DNA of 26,251 bases from a virus. The stretch covers positions 1 through 26,251 of IMG/VR virus record IMGVR_UViG_3300028361_000111; one strand, 5' to 3'. The stretch's first letter is position 1; each line of letters opens with the position of its first letter. Made by a program: the position numbers and the translations under genes. The notes below the pieces were generated by a model that saw nothing but the letters and a program-made list of their open reading frames with translations, was not told the DNA's origin and searched no databases. Below are positions 20,488 through 26,251 of this stretch, piece by piece.

Positions 20488-21132
20488 ATGGGACTACAAC
20501 AAAGAGTAACAGGAAACTACATAACTATTTATCAAGGTAAATTTAGTAAAAGAGTTCCTGAAGGAACAGAGGGGGCAATAGAACGAGTGAACAAAAAAGG
20601 TAAAACAGTTCACGAAATGTTTTATGACTCACTTGTAGGAAAACTTGTAGGTATTCGTACACAAGACGGATCTTACGGAAAGAACTGGATCTTTGAAATT
20701 CAAGATACTGGTGGAGAAATTTTTCTTTTACAATTAAGCTACAGTAATAGCTACGCAAACAAATTCTTAAAAATGCTACCAAACATTGACGTAGCACAGG
20801 AAATGAAAATTTCACCTCAAATGACTATCGAGGGTAAAAAGACTATAACAGCATTATTCGTAAACCAAAACGGACAAGCTATTAAACATTTTTACACTAA
20901 AGACGTACCAAAAGATTTACCTCAATGGGTAAAAATTAAGGTTAGTGGAGAAGAAGTATGGGATAGTACCGAACAGGTAGAATTCCTAGAGGCTATGGTA
21001 AATAAGGATATTATTCCTAAACTACCAGTTAAAGAAGTTCCTGATAACCAAAAGGACTTATTAGCACAACCATCAGTCGAAGAAGATATCCCTGATACTA
21101 ATACTGTACCATTAGAAGAAGAAGATTTCTAA
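20488..21132 (+). CDS. single-stranded DNA-binding-like protein
   Basis: A 214-residue protein. The N-terminal two-thirds is strand-rich (ITIYQGKFSKRVPEGTEGAI, GKLVGIRTQDGSYGKNWIFE). The C-terminal tail from about residue 175 is Pro/Asp/Glu-rich and ends TVPLEEEDF. An acidic tail with a terminal phenylalanine is the mark of phage and bacterial SSB proteins, which use it to dock replication proteins. The gene immediately precedes the primase-helicase. No classic OB-fold signature can be read by eye, so SSB is inferred from the tail, fold pattern and position. Confidence 0.6.
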   Translation: MGLQQRVTGNYITIYQGKFSKRVPEGTEGAIERVNKKGKTVHEMFYDSLVGKLVGIRTQDGSYGKNWIFEIQDTGGEIFLLQLSYSNSYANKFLKMLPNIDVAQEMKISPQMTIEGKKTITALFVNQNGQAIKHFYTKDVPKDLPQWVKIKVSGEEVWDSTEQVEFLEAMVNKDIIPKLPVKEVPDNQKDLLAQPSVEEDIPDTNTVPLEEEDF

Positions 21133-21141
21133 AAAAGGTCA

Positions 21142-21164
21142 ATACTAACAATTGTTGTTGGTAT
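21142..21164 (+). promoter_or_regulatory. 10-bp hairpin after SSB-like gene
   Basis: ATACTAACAA, TTG, TTGTTGGTAT, one G-T pair. It starts 9 bp after the SSB-like stop. No T-run follows, so attenuation or mRNA processing is more likely than termination. Confidence 0.5.
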
Positions 21165-21169
21165 GGAGT

Positions 21170-21196
21170 GGGTCATGGTAAAATGAAGAATGACCC
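21170..21196 (+). promoter_or_regulatory. 7-bp hairpin in primase-helicase leader
   Basis: GGGTCAT, 13-nt loop, ATGACCC. The 3' arm contains the upstream ATG at 21190, in frame with the primase, so that start would be buried in the stem. This favours the ATG at 21229 with its AAAAACAT leader. Confidence 0.5.
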
Positions 21197-21228
21197 TCTA
21201 CAAACCCCTAATAATTTATAAAAAACAT

Positions 21229-23631
21229 ATGCAAAGAAAAAATATAAAATTCATAGACTGTTTTGATAACTGTAAATTTAGATATATAGATCAAACTGGA
21301 CTTCAGCGTTCGCCTGTTTCATCGAACGAAGTTCGTAACGATTTAAACTTACAGGGATATGAAGCGTACCAAACAGTAAACGGATTTCTCGATGCGGGAA
21401 ATAACAAGAAAGAAAATTGTACCAACCTCAATGCTTTCTTTGTGGATATTGACGGACGAAAAGACCCAAAGGAATTAGAAGCAATTAAGAAAAAGTTAGA
21501 ACCAAGTTTTATTATTGAAACAGGAAACGGATATCACATTTATTACTTACTTGATGAACCTATATATAGAGATGAAATTTTTGGCGATGTAACATGGGAA
21601 GATTATGTAGCGCGATGGGAAAGAATTGAACAGTCTATCGTTACAGCCCTTGACGGAGATAAGGTAGTAAAAGACGTTACTCGAATAATGAGACAGGTAG
21701 GAACTTATTACTGGAAAAAAAGCGGAGAACAATTCAAGCAAGGAACTAAAGGAGTTTTTAAAATAAAAGGAGTACATAAAAAAATTGCAGCGAGTTATTC
21801 AATGGACGAACTAGAAGAAGTATTCCCTCCAAGTAAAGATAAACCAACAGGAGTAGATGAGTACATTGATTTACCTCAAAACAAAAAACTAAAAGAGTTT
21901 GCAGAAAATGAGAAACAAGACTTTTTTAAAAAGGTAAACGAGAAATTCCCTATCGAGGATAGAGATTCATTCAAGAAATTGATTAGTGGAGAAGAAGGAA
22001 CTTTGCCACCTAACACGCCATCAAGGAACCAAGCTCTACTTGTTACAGCGACACTTATGAGACAGGCTCACTGGACGAAAGAACGTGCTATAGATCACAT
22101 TAACAAGGTTGGTTGGCATGGGATAGAAAAAGAAAATGGTGGACTGAATGAAATAAAATCAACCATCAACAGTGCTTTTTCTCAAGGTTATGTCTATTCT
22201 TATAAGAACGACATTATCGCACACAACACAGACAGCGATGAGCAACGACAAATTCAAGAGGCTCACACAGTAGTAGCAAAGGGGCGAAAAGAAGTAGATA
22301 AGATTCGATTCTCTAATTATGAGTACGAGCTATTTGCAAAATACCCTCACTTAAAAAAGAATGAAATAGGTATTGTATTTAATTACGAAAATGGAGTGTA
22401 CTCAATGATGAGCGATCAACAGATTTCAAACATGATCCTTGTATCTCTTTATGAAGATTTACTTTGGGGATTTAGAACTAAGAAACATGTGTCAGATAAG
22501 CTTGCAACATTGTTATCAATTATTCCAGACTTAAAAATAACAGAAGATAAAAAGAATTTATTTAATGTAAAGAATGGACTCCTTGATATTTACACACGAG
22601 AGCTACATGAACATTCACCTAATTATATTTCTTTGATTCAATCACCTGTCGATTATAAGAAAAATGCTACCTGTCCTACATGGGATTCATGTATTGATTC
22701 ATGGATGGAGGGTCCAGAGAGTGAGCAAAAAACAAAACTACTTCAACAATTTACAGGCTATCTACTAACCCCCGGAATGATACATGCAAAAGCTATGTTC
22801 CTTGTCGGAGATGGTGGAAACGGAAAATCAACCTTTGCTGATACTGTCGGTATGGTTATCGGAGACGAGGCAACCTCACGAATTGATCTCGAAGACTTGT
22901 ACTCAACCTTTGGTCTAAAAGGACTTATTGGAAAACGACTAAACATTGTAGAGGAGGTTTCAGGTGGTTATTATCAATCACACAAACTAAAGAAATTAAT
23001 CTCGGGTGAAGAAATGACTATCAACATGAAGTACAAAGATCAGTTTAAATTCAAGCCTACAGCGAAGTTTATTTTTTCAGTAAACCTAATGCCAAGAGTT
23101 GATGACAGTTCGTCAGCGACAGAACGTAGACTTGCTATTGTTCAATTCAATAATAACTTTAGAGACAAGCCAAATATTTTACTAAGGGAATCAGGAGGTA
23201 TTCTTTCACAAGAGCTTTCAGGAATTCTTAATTGGATGTTGGAGGGTGCTCGTATTCTTGAAGAAGAAAAAAGCTTTGTTGTTACAGAAGAACAAAAAGG
23301 AGCTATCTCGGAATATCGAGAAGAAAATTCTTCAGTCGAAGGATATATATCAGAGTGTTTGGTATTTGAAAAAGACCATCAATGCTCGACAAGAGAATTG
23401 TATGAAGAATACAAACAGTACTGTATTAAAGACGGGAGAAAGTTTAAAGGTAATGTAGTATTCACCAAAGAGATGAAAGCCTATGCCAAGAAATTTAATA
23501 CGATATCTTTTGTTGCTAGAGTTAACAGTAAAGAGTCAGCTAAATTTATAGGAGTTTCGATAGATAACTCTTGGTCAAGTGATTCAGCATTTAGTGCGAT
23601 GAGACAGATTAATAGAACATTTGAAAAATAA
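21229..23631 (+). CDS. primase-helicase (AEP-type primase plus SF3/D5-type helicase)
   Basis: An 800-residue replication protein. The N-terminal primase has FFVDIDG (residues 70-76) and IIETGNGYHIYYLL (95-108), the catalytic acidic pair and the '.sG.GyH.y' motif of archaeo-eukaryotic primases, then RIMRQVGTYYWKK. A D5_N-like segment (NLFNVKNGLLDIYT) precedes an SF3 helicase with Walker A GDGGNGKST (527-535). Walker B is the NIVEE segment, and sensor-type IFSVNLMPRVDD and ATERRLAIVQF follow. The protein would unwind and prime the phage origin. Start chosen at 21229 because an upstream ATG (21190) lies within a hairpin and lacks the usual leader. Confidence 0.88.
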   Translation: MQRKNIKFIDCFDNCKFRYIDQTGLQRSPVSSNEVRNDLNLQGYEAYQTVNGFLDAGNNKKENCTNLNAFFVDIDGRKDPKELEAIKKKLEPSFIIETGNGYHIYYLLDEPIYRDEIFGDVTWEDYVARWERIEQSIVTALDGDKVVKDVTRIMRQVGTYYWKKSGEQFKQGTKGVFKIKGVHKKIAASYSMDELEEVFPPSKDKPTGVDEYIDLPQNKKLKEFAENEKQDFFKKVNEKFPIEDRDSFKKLISGEEGTLPPNTPSRNQALLVTATLMRQAHWTKERAIDHINKVGWHGIEKENGGLNEIKSTINSAFSQGYVYSYKNDIIAHNTDSDEQRQIQEAHTVVAKGRKEVDKIRFSNYEYELFAKYPHLKKNEIGIVFNYENGVYSMMSDQQISNMILVSLYEDLLWGFRTKKHVSDKLATLLSIIPDLKITEDKKNLFNVKNGLLDIYTRELHEHSPNYISLIQSPVDYKKNATCPTWDSCIDSWMEGPESEQKTKLLQQFTGYLLTPGMIHAKAMFLVGDGGNGKSTFADTVGMVIGDEATSRIDLEDLYSTFGLKGLIGKRLNIVEEVSGGYYQSHKLKKLISGEEMTINMKYKDQFKFKPTAKFIFSVNLMPRVDDSSSATERRLAIVQFNNNFRDKPNILLRESGGILSQELSGILNWMLEGARILEEEKSFVVTEEQKGAISEYREENSSVEGYISECLVFEKDHQCSTRELYEEYKQYCIKDGRKFKGNVVFTKEMKAYAKKFNTISFVARVNSKESAKFIGVSIDNSWSSDSAFSAMRQINRTFEK

Positions 23632-23633
23632 TT

Positions 23634-23942
23634 ATGATGAAAATTTATAAAATATCACAAAATATTAACAATAATTACGACACCTTTGATAGTGCTGTAG
23701 TTACTGCAAAGAGTGAAGAAGAAGCAAGATTGGTACACCCTTATTCAGAAGATGTGAGGGGTATTTATTGGTGTAAAGAAAAAAAACAATTTTGGAATAC
23801 AGACAGTAAAGGACAAAAATACTTGCAAGAAGACAAATACGGAACTTGGACAAATGAAATTGATAAAATAAAAGTTGAATTTTTAGGTAATACTAATGAA
23901 ACAGAATCAAAAGTTATAGTTTCTAGTTTTAATGCAGGTTAA
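23634..23942 (+). CDS. conserved-type phage hypothetical protein (102 aa)
   Basis: A 102-residue protein. MKIYKISQNINNNYDTFDSA, VVTAKSEEEARLVHP, a central W-rich part, VEFLGNTNETESKV and a final SSFNAG follow a pattern I know from small phage proteins ('y.tydsaVV.A.seeeAr..hP ... v..lG.a ... SFnAG') of unknown role that sit near replication or helicase genes. A second ATG three bases on (23637) is an equal start candidate. It is two bases before the helicase gene. Confidence 0.65.
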   Translation: MMKIYKISQNINNNYDTFDSAVVTAKSEEEARLVHPYSEDVRGIYWCKEKKQFWNTDSKGQKYLQEDKYGTWTNEIDKIKVEFLGNTNETESKVIVSSFNAG

Positions 23943-23944
23943 CT

Positions 23945-25207
23945 ATGATACCTCTTTACGAACATCAAAAAATAATACTTAAAGAAGATAAATTGTGGGT
24001 TGGTATATTCCAAGGAACAGGATCAGGTAAAACTCGATCAGCCTTGGAACTTGCAGAAGGTAAAATACTTATTGTATGTCTCAAACAACAATTCCTTGAT
24101 AAGACATGGGAAAGAAATGCAGAAAAGTTTGGCATTATAAAAGACTTGAATGTAATGAGTAAAGAAAAGTTTAAAAAAAACTGGAAAGAATTACCTTACT
24201 ACGATACGGTAATTTTTGACGAAGCACATCGAACTTTTGGAGTTCAACCTTACAAGAGACAACGAAAGAGAGTAGAGGTTATTGATTGTTCTCAACAATT
24301 TGAAGCAACACTGGGTTATCTTAATAAACACAAGCCAAAAAGATTCTATCCTTGCACAGCAACACCTAGCTCAAAAGCTATGAAAGTTTGGGCTATTGCA
24401 AAACTCTTTGGTACTCACTGGAATTTTGAGAAGTTTAGAGAAACTTTTTATATATCAAGAGGTGGTTATTGGTTTCAGAAAAAAGATGAAGAAACACAAC
24501 ACAGACTTGCTTTGCTTGTTCAAAGATTTGGTTACACAGGAGCCTTGGAAGATTTTGTTGATGTTCCTAAACAGACACATAAAGAAGTATATTTTGATCT
24601 TACTAAAAAGCAAAAAGATGCTATCAAGGAACTCAAGGAAGAAGAAGCTGACCCTATGATTCAAAGAGGAAGAACCCGATCAATACAAAATGGAATTCTT
24701 TATGTTCAAGATATTCAAGATATTAACGAACGTGAATCAAAAATGGTACGAGCCACTAATACCTTTCCATCACAAAAACTTGATTACATTGTAGAGAAAG
24801 CAAGTGAGTTTAAAAAGATATTAATCTTTGCATACTACACTGGTCAGATACAAGAAATAAAAAGAGTATTAGATAAAGAGGGCTACATTGTTTCTACCTT
24901 AACAGGTCAAACAAAGGACAAGGATAAGGCTACAATGCTGCTTGAAGCGAATGATTCCGATAGGCACATAGTCATTGCACAAATAGGTATTTCAGCAGGC
25001 TACGAGCTTCCTAGCTTCAGGTGCGTTATCTACGCATCAAAGTCATATCAATACGACCATTACAAACAAAGCCTTGGTCGATTAGTTCGAGCCAATAATC
25101 TTCATAAGAATCTTTACATTCATCTATTAGTAAAAGGGCCCGATGCCGATTGTCATGAGTCGATGATGATTGGAGAAGATTTTCAAGAGAAATTATCACC
25201 GCTATGA
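23945..25207 (+). CDS. SF2 DEAH-type helicase
   Basis: A 420-residue protein with the full superfamily 2 set: Walker A GTGSGKT (residues 24-30), DEAH (92-95), motif III TAT (138-140, in CTATPSSK), and motif VI QSLGRLVR (375-382). The N-terminus places the Q-like LYEHQK before motif I. It is compact, without extra domains, like phage helicases of the UvsW/T5 D10 kind used in branch migration and recombination-linked replication. Its stop overlaps the next ATG. Confidence 0.88.
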   Translation: MIPLYEHQKIILKEDKLWVGIFQGTGSGKTRSALELAEGKILIVCLKQQFLDKTWERNAEKFGIIKDLNVMSKEKFKKNWKELPYYDTVIFDEAHRTFGVQPYKRQRKRVEVIDCSQQFEATLGYLNKHKPKRFYPCTATPSSKAMKVWAIAKLFGTHWNFEKFRETFYISRGGYWFQKKDEETQHRLALLVQRFGYTGALEDFVDVPKQTHKEVYFDLTKKQKDAIKELKEEEADPMIQRGRTRSIQNGILYVQDIQDINERESKMVRATNTFPSQKLDYIVEKASEFKKILIFAYYTGQIQEIKRVLDKEGYIVSTLTGQTKDKDKATMLLEANDSDRHIVIAQIGISAGYELPSFRCVIYASKSYQYDHYKQSLGRLVRANNLHKNLYIHLLVKGPDADCHESMMIGEDFQEKLSPL

Positions 25208-25359
25208 TAAATAAAAAATGCAAAAATTGTGGGAAGCTAATCCTTGTAATATCTTGGAAATACTGTGATAGAAAATATTGTAAGAAATTATTAACAAAAA
25301 AGCATAATGAAAAATATAAGAACAAAGCGAGAATCAAAAGAACAGACACTCTTAAATAA
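25204..25359 (+). CDS. small zinc-finger protein between helicase and nuclease (51 aa)
   Basis: ATG at 25204 overlaps the helicase stop. It starts MINKKCKNCGKLILVISWKY, continues CDRKYCKKLL and ends RTDTLK. The pattern CxxC-x11-Cx4C is a compact zinc finger with a very basic C-terminus (NEKYKNKARIKR). It overlaps the nuclease gene by 53 bp in another frame. It may bind DNA alongside the two enzymes. Confidence 0.5.
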   Translation: MINKKCKNCGKLILVISWKYCDRKYCKKLLTKKHNEKYKNKARIKRTDTLK

Positions 25360-25702
25360 ATATTTAAGATCAAAAAGAGAAGAGGGTTTCTATTGCTATT
25401 GTGAGCTAAAAGTAATGAGGGGTAATACTTTTAATTTTAAAAAGATAGAAGAAAGTCAACTGATAGGATTACCAGCGCTTGAGAATAATGGACTTGTTTG
25501 GAAATTATCTGATTCTGATATTAGACAAAAAGCCTGTGATACTATATGCACACCTCCTTTGCCAACGTATCTTGTTATAAAGAAAGATAAAACATTTTAC
25601 TTTATGAGGTACATGGTTATTGAAGCCATGATGGAATCAGGAAAAAAAAGCATTACCTTAGACGAATGTAAGGAACTCGCAGAGAAACTTATACACAGCT
25701 AA
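25307..25702 (+). CDS. PD-(D/E)XK-type nuclease, possible Holliday-junction resolvase
   Basis: A 131-residue protein. CELKVMRGNTFNFKKIEESQ has the E-x-K catalytic strand and the spaced Q of the RecU/PD-(D/E)XK type. LVWKLSDSDIRQKACDTICT resembles the 'kisD...PfD' block, and YLVIKKDKTFYFMRYMVIEA the closing strands. The family cleaves DNA branches or ends with metal. Position beside an SF2 helicase suits processing of recombination or packaging intermediates. The start at 25307 overlaps the zinc-finger gene; resolvase versus other PD-(D/E)XK function cannot be told apart here. Confidence 0.6.
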   Translation: MKNIRTKRESKEQTLLNKYLRSKREEGFYCYCELKVMRGNTFNFKKIEESQLIGLPALENNGLVWKLSDSDIRQKACDTICTPPLPTYLVIKKDKTFYFMRYMVIEAMMESGKKSITLDECKELAEKLIHS

Positions 25703-25704
25703 AT

Positions 25705-25733
25705 TTGACACCTACACCGACACAATATATACT
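25705..25733 (+). promoter_or_regulatory. ACACC-type promoter 3
   Basis: TTGACA (25705-25710), a 17-bp spacer with CCTACACCGACACAA, then TATACT (25728-25733). This is the best sigma70-like pair in the window. It lies just after the nuclease stop and should drive the two small genes that follow. Confidence 0.65.
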
Positions 25734-25768
25734 TATGTTAAGTTTAATAACTTACACACACACAAATT

Positions 25769-25915
25769 ATGAAAGAACCAACAAACCTAGTTAGAATCTA
25801 CCCCGGGATTAGGGCAGATCAAAAAGAATTTATTAAAAAAGAATCCAAAAAAGAAGATATGGGGCATGGAGAATTTATCCGCCACATGATTGACACTTAC
25901 CAACAGAATAAATAA
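25769..25915 (+). CDS. small ribbon-helix-helix-like protein (48 aa)
   Basis: Begins MKEPTNLVRIYPGIRADQKE and continues FIKKESKKEDMGHGEFIRHM, ending QNK. A short strand (NLVRIYP) followed by two helices with 'fi.....gE.iRhmI' is the layout of MetJ/Arc-type ribbon-helix-helix repressors. It is the first gene behind the third ACACC-type promoter, so it is a candidate for the regulator of that family of promoters. This is an inference from fold pattern and place. Confidence 0.5.
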   Translation: MKEPTNLVRIYPGIRADQKEFIKKESKKEDMGHGEFIRHMIDTYQQNK

Positions 25916-25922
25916 CATTACT

Positions 25923-26216
25923 ATGCAAAACATTTATGAAGAATACGCATTATTAGAAATAAAAGAAAAAGAATTTAAAGTAAAGAAAGACCAACTACGA
26001 ACTGTTATCCTTAAAGGAATGGTAGAGAGTGGAGAAACTAAAAAAGAAACAGCAATGGGTAGTTTCTCTGTATCAAAACTAAAGAAGTGGTCATACCCTG
26101 AACACGTTAACGAGCTTGAGGAAAACTTTAAGGTCGCAAAAGCAAAAGCAGAATCATCAAACGAAGCAACCTTTACAGAAAAAGAAAGTCTTCGATTTAC
26201 TAGCATTAAATTATAA
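25923..26216 (+). CDS. conserved-type phage hypothetical protein (97 aa)
   Basis: A 97-residue helical protein starting MQNIYEEYALLEIKEKEFKV, with a strand middle (KETAMGSFSVSKLKKWSYPE) and an end EKESLRFTSIKL. Heptad pattern in residues 1-35. The start at 25923 follows the CATTACT leader; an upstream in-frame ATG at 25890 would overlap the previous gene. Such proteins accompany recombination genes in phages, but the role is unknown. Confidence 0.55.
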   Translation: MQNIYEEYALLEIKEKEFKVKKDQLRTVILKGMVESGETKKETAMGSFSVSKLKKWSYPEHVNELEENFKVAKAKAESSNEATFTEKESLRFTSIKL

Positions 26217-26222
26217 TTATTT

Positions 26223-26251
26223 ATGAAAAAAGAACCTACCAAAAAAGCACC
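26223..26251 (+). CDS. start of a further early gene (truncated)
   Basis: ATG at 26223 after a TTATTT leader, reading MKKEPTKKA before the window ends. Too little is visible to identify it; its six-base spacing from the previous stop supports a continuing operon. Confidence 0.4.

Noticed and set aside
1-26251. Recoded stop codons (UGA or UAG read as amino acid)
   Set aside because: TAA, TAG and TGA all end well-placed genes, with overlapping starts, and none interrupts a recognised domain.

Overview
The window looks like about 26 kb of a tailed double-stranded DNA phage (Caudoviricetes), or a prophage of one. It is AT-rich throughout. TAA, TAG and TGA all act as stops, so the code is standard for stops and a UGA-recoding host is unlikely. 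Almost no gene has a Shine-Dalgarno sequence; starts sit in A/T-rich leaders ending in ...ACATATG or TAATATG. Such leaders are typical of Bacteroidota and some Patescibacteria hosts, but the host cannot be fixed from this sequence. No integrase, tRNA, rRNA, CRISPR array or insertion sequence was seen.

Left arm (1-10771, minus strand). Reading right to left, this is a late morphogenesis operon: small terminase, large terminase, portal, three small proteins, scaffold, head-decoration candidate and major capsid protein. It continues with virion accessory proteins: two beta-rich proteins, a coiled-coil protein, a lectin-like receptor-binding candidate, and a tail-fibre-type protein cut by the left edge. 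Genes are packed with gaps of a few bases.

Divergence region (10772-11196). It carries a strong extended -10 promoter facing right and a GC-rich hairpin with a T-run that may end a small RNA.

Right arm (11197-26251, plus strand). This is an early and replication region of many short genes. Recognisable products are a stand-alone ArdC-N-like domain, a shortened sliding-clamp-like protein, an orphan adenine methyltransferase, an SSB-like protein with an acidic tail, a primase-helicase (AEP-type primase plus SF3 helicase), an SF2 DEAH helicase and a PD-(D/E)XK nuclease. Together they suggest the phage builds part of its own replication and recombination apparatus. Many of the rest are small paired-cysteine (probably zinc-binding) or single-membrane-segment proteins of unknown role.

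The most unusual content is non-coding. (1) A recurring leader of about 75 bp, with a short hairpin followed by GTGC-N15-GCAC, runs from one gene's stop to the next gene's ATG at several sites. (2) A gene-free stretch at 12.15-12.78 kb has at least ten GTRACACA iterons, a 32-bp direct repeat and a perfect DnaA box, and is an origin candidate. (3) A promoter family carries ACACC repeats between -35 and -10. (4) A 325-bp structured intergenic region at 19.69-20.01 kb may encode a non-coding RNA. (5) At 17.9-19.5 kb a gene pair seems tandemly duplicated, the second copy being internally deleted.
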